Below are positions 11,813 to 23,729 of a DNA stretch of 64,000 nt, piece after piece. The position numbers and the translations under genes are program-made. Positions within the stretch are counted from its first letter, which is position 1. Every line of letters begins with the position of its first letter. This stretch comes from Paramecium sonneborni. Taxonomy: Eukaryota > Ciliophora > Oligohymenophorea > Peniculida > Parameciidae. The notes below the pieces were generated by a model. It worked only from the letters and a program-made list of their open reading frames with translations, was not told the origin of the DNA and ran no database searches. The stretch is taken from NCBI GenBank assembly GCA_905182985.1, contig CAJJDN010000003.1:112802-176801 (forward strand), given 5' to 3'.

Positions 11813-14297
11813 TCAATTTACATATCTAGATGATTCGTATTTTCCACTTTTTAAATATCCACTTCCACTCAACTATGAGTTTTATTCATATTTATAAGGA
11901 ATTTAAGCTTGATATTGATAAGATCTTTATGAACCATTATCACCTTGTTGTGAGACTTTTTTATCTAAATTTTAGCCATCAGTTTATTTTGAGTCATTCA
12001 AAGTTTTTACTCTGTAGTAACTGTTTAATTAAATATTATTATTTGATAAATCCTAGTATGAGTTTCTTTAAATCATTTAATTTGAATCTCTTTACTAATA
12101 ACTTTCATAATTATTTTAATATTCTTTAACCTATGTTACTTATTGAATTTTAGATTGACCTTCATATGCACTTGTTGTTAATAATCCTTTTATAACATCT
12201 TTATCATGTTACTGTAAAAGTAATGTACTATTTTAATCCCTCAAATTTGATAATTCTGCCCCCATCAAAACAATTAAACTTAATAAATCCTCCTCTCGTT
12301 TCGGTAATATTTAAGTGGTTACTTATATATCACCATTATTAAAGCTAGCTGCTCTAGGTTATAATTTATGAGTAATAGGTATTGATTAATATGACGAAGA
12401 AGCTTATTATTTTTTCAATCTACTCAATTCCATTGTTAACATTACTATTTTATTTTCATAATATTCTTTTAATTTATCTATTTCATTATCTTAAGTCATT
12501 TAAGATTACAAAATTAGTTATTATTATAATTATTGACAAATTTGTTCATTCTTTTATTTATAAGTTTTTATTTAAACTTATAAAGATTCATTCTCATTAT
12601 AATATTTATCAATTATTATTCCTAATCTCTCTATTTCAGCTGATTGTAATAAAAAATTCAACAACAAATTTGATGGTTATATATTTTAGAATAAAATACT
12701 TTCCTTTATATTTTTACCATTAAGTTTTCTCTTTTTTGGATCCAAATCATCATCTGTTAATCCAAATTCATTTTTAATCCATTCAATTTTATCATTAGCC
12801 TCCTTTAATTTATTACCTAAATCTTTTAATTCTGAATTCTTTTTATTTAAGTCTTATTATAAATCTTTTAATTTATTATCTTTATCTGATAATTGTCTCA
12901 TTAAATCGTTTAATCTATTTCTTAAATCATCATTTTCATTTTATAATTTATTTTTATCATCATTTAATTAATCAACTTCTTGATTTAGTTTATCATTTTC
13001 ATCTTTTAATTGAGTTGCAGCTTCTTTTTATCCATCTGCTGAATCTAATTCATCTAAACAATTATTTAATTCTGACTATAATTTTTATTTATCTTATTCT
13101 GCTTATCTATATTTATATTATAAATCTCCTAATTATCTTAATTAATCTTATAATTATCTCTATGCATCTTATAATTATTTTTATTAATCTGCCAATAAAT
13201 TTTTTAATTAAGCTATTTCTTAATCTTTTTTCTTTAATAATTCTTTTAATGATTCATATTCATTTCTTAATTGATCTGCATCTCTTAATTTATTTTTTAA
13301 ATCATTCAATTATTAGTTTAAAAAGCCATTTTCCATTTATAAACCTTATGCGTTTTTCTAAAATATATAAAATTATATAAAATACTTTTAAATCATCAAG
13401 TACATCTAAATCGTTTTTCTATTTATCATTTTCTCTTTGTTATTTATCTAATTCTTTTTTTAGTTCATCTGCTTCTTTAGCCTTTTTTTTTAATCTTTCT
13501 AATTCCTAAAAATTAATTTTTTTATTTTTTTTACTTTTAATAAATCTTCTGGACTTCCACCAAAAGACTTCTATAATTTTTCTAATTCTTTAAGTTTTTT
13601 TGCTAAAGTATCAGGATCCATTCCTCCAATTTTATTTTATAGATCTTCAAATTACTTAGCTTTTCTTTATAAATCATCCAGCATTCTTTATAATTCTTCT
13701 GGACTTTTGCCACCAAACTGTTTTTCATAATCACCTATTTTTTTTTTCAGTTTGTTTAATTAAGATCTCAAATCATCTATAATAAATCATTTATATAGTT
13801 TACCAACATCATCATCACCTATTTTTTTTTACAATTAAACTAGCTGTTTTTTCTATTGTTCTAATTCTTTTTTCCAATTAGGATCGTAATCTTTTAATTA
13901 AGTTTCATATCTTTATAATGAACCTTCTAGATCTTTAACAAGCTTTCTCAGTCTTTCATTATCATTTCCTATTAAATAATTGTCCCTTTACTTAAATATA
14001 TAAAATACTGCTGCAATTATTGTAGCTTCTCCATTAGATCTCTTATTTACATTTCATAATTGACTCTATCTAGCCCACTATCACTTTACTATTTTAAGGT
14101 AATTTTCAGTTCCGTGTTCTCAGCAATTAGTCTCTATATTTCTACAGCCATTAAAAAACATGTCACATCCATTTATCCATTAAGATTACGTTAGATTCCT
14201 GTATCCCTTTCATTAATATCAATACTTACTGATATCTCACTCTTGTTCGATATTAAGGATGATTAATTTCTTCCTCATATTTACTATAATTGAACAT
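11813..14297 (-). CDS. Long coiled-coil protein (784 aa)
   Basis: Six exons; five introns, including 13358-13385 (28 nt) and 13506-13534 (29 nt), two of 23 nt ending in AAG near the 5' end, and a 27-nt one. Spliced length is exactly 785 codons. A short globular N-terminus (MFNYSKYEEEINHPQYRTR, then GQMDVTCFLMAVEIQRLIAE) leads into about 450 residues of heptad-rich coiled coil with segments such as KLNQEVDQLNDDKNKLQ and RNRLNDLMRQLSDKDNKLK. Three related GG(K/M/S)(S/D)P-type linkers (FGGKSPEEL, IGGMDPDTL, FGGSPEDLL) break it. The C-terminal 250 residues hold a second helical part (SAEIERLGIIIDKYYNENES) and a Q/S/Y-rich tail. It is a structural, probably cytoskeletal protein; SMC or myosin matches would be low-complexity artefacts. 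Confidence 0.85.
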
Positions 14298-15087
14298 TTA
14301 TTAATAACACATACATATTTTATCAAAATAAGGTTAAATTCTTTTTGAAATTACGTCTGCACTATTTCATTGATATTATGAAATATGTGATTCATCTTCT
14401 TCAATGCTTTATTCTTATATAGAATTTATTAACTTTATTATGATGAACATTTCCAATAACCTAATCCCATAACATTTAAAAACACATCTATTAATCTTTT
14501 ATGATTAACATCCTAACTCTTCAAAAAATAATTAGTTCTTTTAAATTTATTCCATTATATTTAAGGATACATCTTAATTTATTTACTCCATAAAAAATCC
14601 ATGTTTTTAAAATAATTCTCTTTTCTATTCTTTACTTAATGTCTTCTAACTAATAAGAAATATATAATAAATTACTTTGCAATTTATTCTCTAGTTATAT
14701 AAATTTGCAATTTTATTTTATAATTATTCTTGAAAACCTATTGACTGTGTTAAAACAATATTCATCTATAAGGAATACAAACTAAATTGACTTAAAGAAT
14801 CTTAGCAAATATAAATATATCTACTTTCATTTACAATTTATAATTAACAGAGATATATGTTTATAATTAACAAAGAAATATCAATTCAAAAAAAACATTT
14901 TCTTTTTGGTTGTTTTGATTTATTTTCTAATTCTTCATAGTATATTATAAATATTGTTTTAATGTTTAATTAATATTTTGATATTATTTGAAGATAGAAA
15001 GCATAATTAATATTTTGATATTATTTGCAGATCGAAAGCATAATTATAATTACATAAATGTATATTATAAAAAATAAAAAGATTGTA
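14298..15087. other. Intergenic region with a 37-bp tandem repeat and a possible small ORF
   Basis: About 790 bp. It contains two head-to-tail 37-bp units (14967-15003 and 15004-15040). A minus-strand frame starts with ATG at 14602 (MDFLWSKQIKMYPQIQW...). It runs about 120 codons in the ciliate code and overlaps the start of the coiled-coil gene; its first 80 residues look somewhat protein-like (RLIDVFLNVMGLGYW), but the end does not. I do not call it a gene. Confidence 0.45.
14967..15040. repeat. Two tandem 37-bp direct repeats
   Basis: The unit begins taattaatattttgatatta and ends gaaagca. The copies at 14967-15003 and 15004-15040 differ at only two positions (a/c in both cases), and the first bases of a third unit follow. 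It sits between the 3' end of the Rpp30 gene and the 5' side of the coiled-coil gene. Confidence 0.9.
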
Positions 15088-16049
15088 TCATTAATCATTT
15101 TATTTGATGGTATATGCATCTTAAGATAATTTTATTTTTTTATTAATTTTTTCTAATTATTTGTCTTTGATCTACTTTCTTTTTTCTTCAAAATAATCAA
15201 TATCTTTTTAACCAGCTTCACAAATAATTCCTTTACAAGTTTTTCTATGAACTAAATTAAAAGATTAATACTTCCATGTTTAATAACCATATCAGCATTT
15301 GCTCCAACAGCCTATGTAGCCTAATCCTTTTTTAAACCAATTGTCATTCCTAATGCTACTAAATCATAAGGACTTCTATGATAGAGCCAATGACTAGTAT
15401 CAGAAGAAAATAAGATATTTCTGCCTTTGGTAGCATTAATAATTATTTATGAATTGGAAATAAATGATCTTCTTTTATTAGGATCTTAAATAGCATCTCC
15501 ATAGTTTATTTCAAACATTATATTTTTCTCCAAAAGCTATTTACATATTTTTGCCTTTGGAATAAATGGAAGTTTCTCATAACAATCAAAAGTAATTATA
15601 TCAAAAAACTATATAGTCATGATTTTAATATACATTAAATGTTGTGCATAATGATATAAATACAGCTTCAGTCTTAGGTTTGATAGCAATAATATCATAA
15701 CCTGATAAAAATTTATTTTCTTATTTAATAGAGCTTAGAAACTTATTATCACTCACCTCAAGAGTGAGTCTTGAATATTATTTTATTTTTCCTGTGAATT
15801 AAGAAATGTTTGCACTTTATTGTTATTTTTATATTAAGAATTCTTCATTATATGGTTTAAAATTGCAAGCATGTTGTTAAGAAATATGTTAATCTTTTAC
15901 ATAATTTACAATAGCAACATTATGATAATTTTCTAATTGTAAAATATAATACAAGTACCTTCAATACAAGTGATCAATAATTATATTAATTGATTATCTT
16001 TTTATGAATCTCCAGCATAGAATGACCTTAAATTTAAATCGCTCTCCAT
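15088..16049 (-). CDS. RPP30: RNase P/MRP protein subunit p30 (296 aa)
   Basis: Three introns (26, 25 and 20 nt, all GTA...TAG); spliced length is exactly 297 codons. The start MESDLNLR matches the conserved DLN opening of Rpp30. Family landmarks follow in order: SGYDIIAIKPKTE, DIITFDCYEKLPFIP, MFEINYGDAIQDPNKRRSFI, then NATKGRNILFSSD, HRSPYDLVALGMTIGL and GANADMVIKHG. Rpp30 has a PHP-like TIM barrel and is a protein subunit of the nuclear RNase P that trims the 5' leaders of tRNAs and of RNase MRP. Length is typical. The C-terminal 50 residues are a charged K/E-rich tail. Its start codon is only 8 bp from that of the divergent LMBR1-family gene. Confidence 0.93.
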
Positions 16050-16060
16050 ATAAATTAATG
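16047..16060. promoter_or_regulatory. Minimal divergent start-to-start interval (8 bp)
   Basis: The ATG of RPP30 (minus, 16047-16049) and the ATG of the LMBR1-family gene (plus, 16058-16060) are separated by 8 bases, ataaatta. Both starts are supported by family alignment: DLN in Rpp30 and the first membrane segment in the LMBR1 protein. Transcription start sites or 5' UTRs must therefore overlap the other gene. Confidence 0.75.
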
Positions 16061-17819
16061 TATTTAATACTAATATTTGAAATATTGATAGTAACATGCT
16101 TAGTAGGTTATTTGATTTAGAGTTACTGTAGCAAGGATGTTAGCATTTATGTAAAAGGAATGGCTCTAGTTTCTTGGTTAATTAATTTTTTGCTGATACT
16201 ATTTTTACCATTTGACATATATATCACATATAGAGATTAAAGCGTTGGAGATATTTCGAATGATTACTTAAGTTTAGCTGAAGTATTGATATTAATATGA
16301 TGATAGACTTATTAAATCTTATATTGGACTAATTTTATTTTATGTTGGACTGTGATTCCAATAATGTAAGAATATGAAGAATCAGTTGAGTTAGAAAAGT
16401 AGGCTAAATTAAAAAAAGCTTTAAAGAATAATATGAAATTTTATATAATAATATCTGTGGTAGGAATAGTGTTTGTTTTAGCAATTTTCTATACTGGATA
16501 AACAGAACAATGTGGTTTAGGTACATTTTTGAAGAGTATGGCAAATTCATTTGGAGTAGCTTTAATTATATTATTGTTGGGTTATGGATTAGTGATTATC
16601 CCAAAAGCATAAATGAGAACATCACAATTAGATGTATAGTTGAAGTATTTGTATTTCAGAACAGCAAGTATAAATGGAGAAAAAGATGATGCTCATCATA
16701 AATTAATGGAAACATCAATGAAAGTATTAAAAATTAAAGATTATCGATTTGATAATGATGATATGATGTATTACTTAAACAAATGTTTAAATAAAATACC
16801 TAGAAATATGCATAAGATATTAACAAAAGAGGAAGAGAAGAGAAAATCTTAAATTCTTATGGCCATAACAGGAGCAATCTTTAAAAACAAGGCTCCAGAA
16901 TCTGTTGAAGAAATGATGAGTTTATATTAAGAAATAAGAAAGAATTCCTTAGAATATAAAAGAATTAAAGCTTAATGGAAAGAGAATTGTAAATCAGCTT
17001 ATGAGATGGAAGATATCATCAAGGCTATTAATAGTTAAGATAAGAAGATATAATTCTCTTTTAAAAAGGCAAGAGAAGGAAAATTAGCATAACAATTAGA
17101 CTTATTAGAATGGTATTGGCTTTGTGTTATTAAACCTTAATTAAAAATAATAATATCATTGATTTTTGGCATACTCTCTATTTTAGTATTGATTTCTGAA
17201 GTCACAATATTTATGGGTACTTAAATTACTATTTTTGGATTGCCTTTAAGATATGTAAATGGATTATTGAGTATATCCTTTTTCTCTTTTATTCCTTTAT
17301 TATACATAGCTTTCTGTGTTTATTATGGTTTATTTAGAATCAGAATCTAAGGGTTTTATGGATTATATGGAGATCATTAAACAGATGCTCCTAGTTTAAT
17401 GTTTGCAACTATCAATTTTAGTAGAGTTGGAGCACCATTATGTTAAAACTTTTTAAATATGATTAAATTAAAATAAGAAACTGCTTTCAGATATGCTATG
17501 GGAAATGTATTAATTATTCTTTATGTATTTTTAGATTGAATTATTACCTATATTTGGTATTAGTATTACAGCTTTGATGCCATGTTTATTAGTTGTATTG
17601 TGTTTGATTAATTACTTTGATTTATTTGATAGAACTCTATAACTTATTGGAATGAAAAAATTTATTTTTAATAATACATTTTCTGATAGACTCATTTATG
17701 AAGGAAGAGATACTCTTAAAATTAATAGATAATATTTTGAAAGAAAAATGAAACCTGAAGGATGGTCTGATTCATCTGAACCTTTAGATATTGAATTACA
17801 ATCGAAATTAATTTCATGA
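16058..17819 (+). CDS. LMBR1 domain multi-pass membrane protein, LMBRD2-like (569 aa)
   Basis: Introns of 24 nt (after GCTGAA, about 16286) and 28 nt (about 17509); spliced length is exactly 570 codons. The N-terminal membrane segment MYLILIFEILIVTCLVGYLI is followed by WLINFLLILFLPFDIYIT, which carries the P-x-D-I/V-Y of LMBR1 proteins. Further TM segments follow (FILCWTVIPIMQEYE, YIIISVVGIVFVLAIFY, FGVALIILLLGYGLVIIPKA), then a large cytosolic loop with KMK/E-rich coiled coil. After it come more TM segments (IIISLIFGILSILVLIS, LLSISFFSFIPLLYIAFCVY) and ending IELLPIFGISITALMPCLLV. LMBR1/LMBRD2 proteins are nine-TM, receptor-associated or transport-related. The tail KPEGWSDSSEPLDIELQ is acidic. 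Confidence 0.9.
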
Positions 17820-18995
17820 AAATTAATGTGTATAATTAATTTATAATCTATTTTATTTTCATTTTCTCAGATAATTTATTATTTTTATCTAATTCTCTTT
17901 AGTTTTATAATTAATAGAAAATTTTTTATGTAGAGCAATTCAAAATGTTTAACTTTCAAATAAGACTCAAATTAAGTAACTTTTTTTCAATTTTGATACT
18001 TTATAATAGACTTTATTTTAGTAATTAGACTATCTTAATAAGTGATAGATTATAGAAATAATTCAATTTTATTAAAAAGATAGAATATTCTTTTTAAATC
18101 ATCAAAAAAAAGTACATTTAAAGTAAGCAAAAATAACTTCATCAAAATTTGTTGATCTAAAATATGTCAAACTAAATGGTTATGGAATAAAATTAACACA
18201 AATATATATACAGTCGATTTATTATTATTAAAATTTTATCTGGTTACCCTCCACATTTTAGAGATTATAATTAAATAGAATACAAAATAACTCAAGTATT
18301 CCTAAACACATTTCATGTAAATATTTCTTGAAATAATTTTTCACAAAAAATCAAAAATATTAAATATATTAAAAAATAATATTATTATTACTGAAATTGA
18401 TTAGTCAAAATTATAAATATCATAATATATATCAAGAATGTTAAATAAAAAGACATTAATAAGCACAAATAACCAATCTTATTAATTGATCATGTCTTTC
18501 CTTAAGATGGTGAAAAAATCAATGAAGTTTTTGGATGGGCTTATTCTTGTATTATTTTGAAATTTAAACTAAAATCATTATTTGTAGCCACTAGTAGCTC
18601 CAAAATTTTAAATAAAAATTTTGATTCAATATTGTTTGCTAATATCAGTAATTTAAAAAAATAAAAGGGATAGATGTTTATTTTATATAATAAAAACATA
18701 AACCTTTACTCATTAATTGACAATAAATGGATGATGTTATTACATTTAATTATTTTACATCTCTATATTCTATTAACCTTCAAAATTTATTAAGACAGGT
18801 TCAAATGTTTAAGGATTCCAATTAGATGGCTAAGGAATTGGTTAAAAGTAATTTGATGGAATTTTAAATAATAAAACTATTTAAAATGATATGATTGGTT
18901 TTTCTGAACAGCAAATACAACCTTATTATAATTAAAAAAAATGATACCTTCAAATTTCGGTATAACTTTAATATAATATTGTTAATTCACTATAT
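17818..18995. repeat. Copy 1 of an exact 1178-bp duplication
   Basis: Identical over 1178 bases to 18997-20174 by line-by-line comparison. It begins inside the TGA of the LMBR1-family gene and ends with ttaattcactatat. It contains about 890 bp of non-coding DNA and then the last 286 bp of the arrestin gene. See findings; an unmerged contig overlap is the likeliest cause. Confidence 0.9.
18710..18995 (-). pseudogene. Orphan 3' fragment of the arrestin-like gene
   Basis: This is the duplicated last exon part of the arrestin gene (19889-21059), with the same TGA (18710-18712) and the same final intron. It is cut off at the repeat end, so it lacks the first three quarters of the protein. If the duplication is an assembly artefact, this fragment does not exist in the cell. 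Confidence 0.8.
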
Positions 18996-18996
18996 N
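18996..18996. other. Single N between the two copies (assembly gap)
   Basis: The only ambiguous base in the window. It lies exactly between copy 1 and copy 2 of the duplication, which is what a scaffolder leaves when two contigs with overlapping ends are joined without merging. Confidence 0.95.
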
Positions 18997-20174
18997 GAAA
19001 ATTAATGTGTATAATTAATTTATAATCTATTTTATTTTCATTTTCTCAGATAATTTATTATTTTTATCTAATTCTCTTTAGTTTTATAATTAATAGAAAA
19101 TTTTTTATGTAGAGCAATTCAAAATGTTTAACTTTCAAATAAGACTCAAATTAAGTAACTTTTTTTCAATTTTGATACTTTATAATAGACTTTATTTTAG
19201 TAATTAGACTATCTTAATAAGTGATAGATTATAGAAATAATTCAATTTTATTAAAAAGATAGAATATTCTTTTTAAATCATCAAAAAAAAGTACATTTAA
19301 AGTAAGCAAAAATAACTTCATCAAAATTTGTTGATCTAAAATATGTCAAACTAAATGGTTATGGAATAAAATTAACACAAATATATATACAGTCGATTTA
19401 TTATTATTAAAATTTTATCTGGTTACCCTCCACATTTTAGAGATTATAATTAAATAGAATACAAAATAACTCAAGTATTCCTAAACACATTTCATGTAAA
19501 TATTTCTTGAAATAATTTTTCACAAAAAATCAAAAATATTAAATATATTAAAAAATAATATTATTATTACTGAAATTGATTAGTCAAAATTATAAATATC
19601 ATAATATATATCAAGAATGTTAAATAAAAAGACATTAATAAGCACAAATAACCAATCTTATTAATTGATCATGTCTTTCCTTAAGATGGTGAAAAAATCA
19701 ATGAAGTTTTTGGATGGGCTTATTCTTGTATTATTTTGAAATTTAAACTAAAATCATTATTTGTAGCCACTAGTAGCTCCAAAATTTTAAATAAAAATTT
19801 TGATTCAATATTGTTTGCTAATATCAGTAATTTAAAAAAATAAAAGGGATAGATGTTTATTTTATATAATAAAAACATAAACCTTTACTCATTAATTGAC
19901 AATAAATGGATGATGTTATTACATTTAATTATTTTACATCTCTATATTCTATTAACCTTCAAAATTTATTAAGACAGGTTCAAATGTTTAAGGATTCCAA
20001 TTAGATGGCTAAGGAATTGGTTAAAAGTAATTTGATGGAATTTTAAATAATAAAACTATTTAAAATGATATGATTGGTTTTTCTGAACAGCAAATACAAC
20101 CTTATTATAATTAAAAAAAATGATACCTTCAAATTTCGGTATAACTTTAATATAATATTGTTAATTCACTATAT
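18997..20174. repeat. Copy 2 of the exact 1178-bp duplication
   Basis: Identical to 17818-18995. This copy is continuous with the body of the arrestin gene to its right. The non-coding part (18997-19888) has no gene. A weak plus-strand frame near 19670 (VFPQDGEKINEVFGWAYS) could be an old coding remnant but cannot be assigned. Confidence 0.9.
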
Positions 20175-21059
20175 GACCATTTGTTGTAGGGGTTAATTCA
20201 ATTTATGGGTTGTTTTATTTCAAGAGAGTTATTTAAACATTTCTACATTATGATCCAATTTATTAGGTTCTAGCTTAAATTCCTGGAATTCTTTGAGTTA
20301 ATATTTTTTATTTTGTTTTATTTGTATAAGAATTAGCTTTCAATACTAATACTTTTTCTAATTCTATATCAAAAGATTCAATATTCAAATTACAATTCTA
20401 ATTATCAATTTCAATAGTCAATTATGCTTATTCTCCTGGTAGATAATGATTCTTATCACAAAAGCTTTTAATTCTTGAACTCTTATATAAAATTAAAAAA
20501 TACTCCTTTTTCAAAACAACAACAAACTTTAAGATTAGAAATTCTTTCCTATTATTAACTAATCACCATTTGCTTGATAGGTTCTCTAACGATGAATTCT
20601 TATTTATTTCTAATACTTGGTTTGTTTGGTTATGTTGTTGAAAATTTTGCTTTAACCTGATAACAAATAGAACCAAATTCATCGAAATTTTTAGAATAAA
20701 AAGAACCTGGAAGATGTAAAGGTAATTAAAATTGAAAAGGAAAAACATATTATCCTACTTATGCCACTTAATTTTAGAATGTATAGATTGGAACTGTTTA
20801 AATATAAAATTTGTTTTTCCCTCTATAAGTTCTTGTATCTTCTCCACTTCTTTCATCCCATTCAACTTTTTCTTTTCCTTTTATGGTAAGTTGAACAATA
20901 TTTCCTTAATAACCTGCTTTACATATGTTTAAAAAGATATTTCCTTAAATTTAGAATAATTTATTTACCTCTTACTAAATCACCTGCAAAGTAAAATGGT
21001 TTTTCTGTTCTTACTGCAATAGCTCCATATTCAGATATTTAATTATTAGAGTTACCCAT
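19889..21059 (-). CDS. Alpha-arrestin-like protein A (365 aa)
   Basis: Three introns of 25, 22 and 26 nt, all ending in AAG; spliced length is exactly 366 codons. The N-terminus MGNSNNQ fits an N-myristoylation signal. Arrestin-N features: AVRTEKPFYFAGDLVRG, then GYQGNIVQLTIKGKEKVEW and PFQFQLPLHLPGSFYS, followed by QVKAKF. Arrestin-C features: SFCDKNHYLPGEQAQLTIEI and QQYYIKVIPKFEGCICCSE. The end holds PQPSNWNPQTFEPV. Alpha-arrestins are adaptors in endocytosis and receptor traffic. Its paralogue lies at 47017-48260 with the same layout and the same terminal PSNWNPQ motif. The last part of the gene lies inside duplicated block 2. Confidence 0.85.
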
Positions 21060-21664
21060 TAATTATATTAATACTGTAAATTAATAATTATTATTTCAAA
21101 AATCTAAATATTATCTTAATATCAATTTAATACTATTCTTTAATATATTACAATTTTAATACTCTGAATATCATTTAATATGAAAAAAATTTAATTTCAC
21201 TAATATTTATTATATATTTATATCAAAGATGCTTCTTCTACATTAAAATCAAATGATAAATCAATTATAAATATAAAAAAAAGGAAAAATTTGAAATACT
21301 TTGCTTAAAGTGAATTTTTAATAAACTTGCTTGTTGATTGAAATTATAAATAATATTATTTTTTATTTTAATAATTCATTTCTTTTATTAAGCTTCATTT
21401 TATTTTCCATTTCTTACCTTTTTGAATTAATTTTACTAATATATTCAATATATCATGTCTATCAACAAAAATTATAAGTTTTATTTTTTGAGTCTAATTT
21501 TTAAATTTATGAATTAAATTTGCATTTTTATTGAAATTAATTTTATAATTATAATCATAATAGTTCCTCTAATATAAACAAGAGTAGAGGACAAAGATGA
21601 TTTCTTGTTTTTATAAACATTAAAAATTTTAATATGATAAAAAATAAAAACTTATATTATTTGA
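21060..21664. other. Intergenic, AT-rich
   Basis: About 600 bp upstream of arrestin A, between two minus-strand genes. No gene seen. Confidence 0.45.
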
Positions 21665-23542
21665 TCACATTATTAAATTTTAAATTATGTTCATTGTCTT
21701 ATCTTCAATTCGTAAAAATTTTTTTAAAGTTTAATAGTTTTTTTTAATGAATACCCTATCATAGGATTTAATAAAACTATTTTAATTTTCAATTTCAGAT
21801 CTTTGATATAGAATTTCAATTTCTTGAATATTTGAATTTAAACTTGAAAGTTCATTTTTTAATTAACTTTTTTATAATCTTTTCCCTAAGGTCAAGAAAT
21901 TTAAAACAGAAATGCTATCCTCATTAAAAATTTCAGATGAAGACATCCTTCTGTCTGTTATAGTAATCTTTCACATTATAGACATTTTGAAGTATTTCAA
22001 GCAACCCAATATTTTTTTGACTATTAATACTCTAATAATTTTTTCATATATCATATAAAATTGAATAATGTTTTTCTTCTCTAGATTTAGAATAAAATTT
22101 TAGGCCAGAAAGAAATTTAATAGGATAAGAATAAGTCAAATATTTAAAAACATTCTCAAAATTTAACCCTTACATAATAATAATAAAACATATCTTAACA
22201 TCATTTTGTTATTAAATCATCATGTAACATAAATCTCTTCATTAATATTTACTTGTAATTAGGATATTATTCTAAATATGAATTTGATATTCTTTCAAAA
22301 CATTCATCTTCCTAATGGTATTTAACTTCAAAATTAAATGTCTTTCTTTTGTTTCCAACAATTTTAATATAATATATGAATATAATTTAAACTAATTCTT
22401 TAAGTTCCATTCTATTCACATATAGAACATATTATATTATTATGATATATCACTTTAGATTCATTAAAAATTCCTTATTCTTAAACTTAAATCTTCATTT
22501 TATCAGACTCGTTATCTAAGAACAATTTTTAATAAATGATCTATTCTTCAAATTTAAAAAAGTTTAATATCTAGATATCAATACTTAAATAAATTTAAAA
22601 CTATTAAAGATATTTCTCCAATCTTATCTTTTATTTGATCTAAACCTGGATAAGATTTCTTTATAAAGTTCATTTTAACCTAATAATGTTTCATTTTTTT
22701 AGAAATCAATAGTTTATATTTCCTCTAATTCTGAATTATATTGCTAATCATAACAACAGTTTATTAGTAGCAATAAAATATTTATTTAAACTAATAATTA
22801 TGCTTGTATAGGATATTGAAAAAATCAGTTATATGGTCTTATTTTTTAAATTCAAATTCGATTAATAATTTTAAAAGAGATGTGTGATAAATTGTTATTA
22901 AGAATACTATAATTTATATTTTATATTTTTTTGATTTTAAAATAATTGTAGTTTATCGAAAATTGAATCAGGAATATATTATTAATAAGAAAATCGCTTT
23001 ATGAAATATCTAATACGATATAGAAACTTAATTCAATATCTTCTGCTTCCCAATGTTTTTATTAATTGTTAAATTTGAACTTATTAGGCGTTAAAATAAA
23101 AGTTATCTTTGTTTCTTGTAGTGTAATCATTTTAGGTTTTTATATAGTTTCTATTTGTAGGTTATTGAATTAAATTTTCCAAAGAATCGTATCTTTTTAT
23201 TGATTATAATTCATTTAATCTTAAATTAGTTGTCTCTCTTTTTTTTCTATTTTACATTTAACCTAAATATGTTTGAGAAATTGGTAAATTAGAATGAATT
23301 TCTGCTAAAGATCCTCTTTTTGAATTTATTTATAGTTATTATTAAGTTTATGATAATGTAGATATAAATAAAGTAGGAGTTTTAGTATTTTTTTATCTCA
23401 GTTATTAAAGTTCTACATTTCTAAGTTTAAGATTATTTTAATATTCAACTTAATTTTCCTTAAAACTAAAATCTTCAATAATAATGAGAGAATCTATTAA
23501 ATCTGACTCTTAAGTTCTTTATCTTTTTGGTGTGTTGTTCAT
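21665..23542 (-). pseudogene. Unresolved coding region, possibly a decayed coiled-coil or kinesin-like gene
   Basis: Minus-strand blocks with clear protein-like composition lie in order but in changing frames. An N-terminal block starts with ATG at 23542 (MNNTPKRQRTQESDLIDSLI). Next come KITFILTPNKFKFNNQQKHW, YIPDSIFDKLQLFQNQ and ELYKEILSRFRSNKRQDW. Then NESDKMKIQVQEQGIFNESK with CSICEQNG, then VGNKRKTFNFEVKYHQEDE, and finally SEIFNEDSISVLNFLTLGKR before the TGA at 21665. Some joins work with short introns (for example a 20-nt AAG intron near 23005), but several do not, including one near 23130. The order vaguely recalls a kinesin motor, without the P-loop being visible. It is either a pseudogene or a gene whose structure I could not solve. 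Confidence 0.45.
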
Positions 23543-23729
23543 TAATAACATAAAGGAATAATATTTATTTGAAATTAAATATAACAATCCAAAAATTATC
23601 AAATAAATAAAAATCAACAAGAAAAGTAGTTAAAGTAATAATAATTAAATTATGCTACAATTTAAGTGAAATCATAAAGTTATCAATAGCATTATTAAAA
23701 TTTATAAATTATAAAGCTAAAAAACTAGT

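Noticed and set aside
11830..13380. Several plus-strand frames of 99-121 codons
   Set aside because: They are antisense to the coiled-coil gene; their repetitive I/L/F composition comes from reading K/D/N-rich codons backwards.
16640..16852. Separate 70-codon gene
   Set aside because: It is an internal piece of the LMBR1-family protein; it appears to end only because TAA was taken as a stop.
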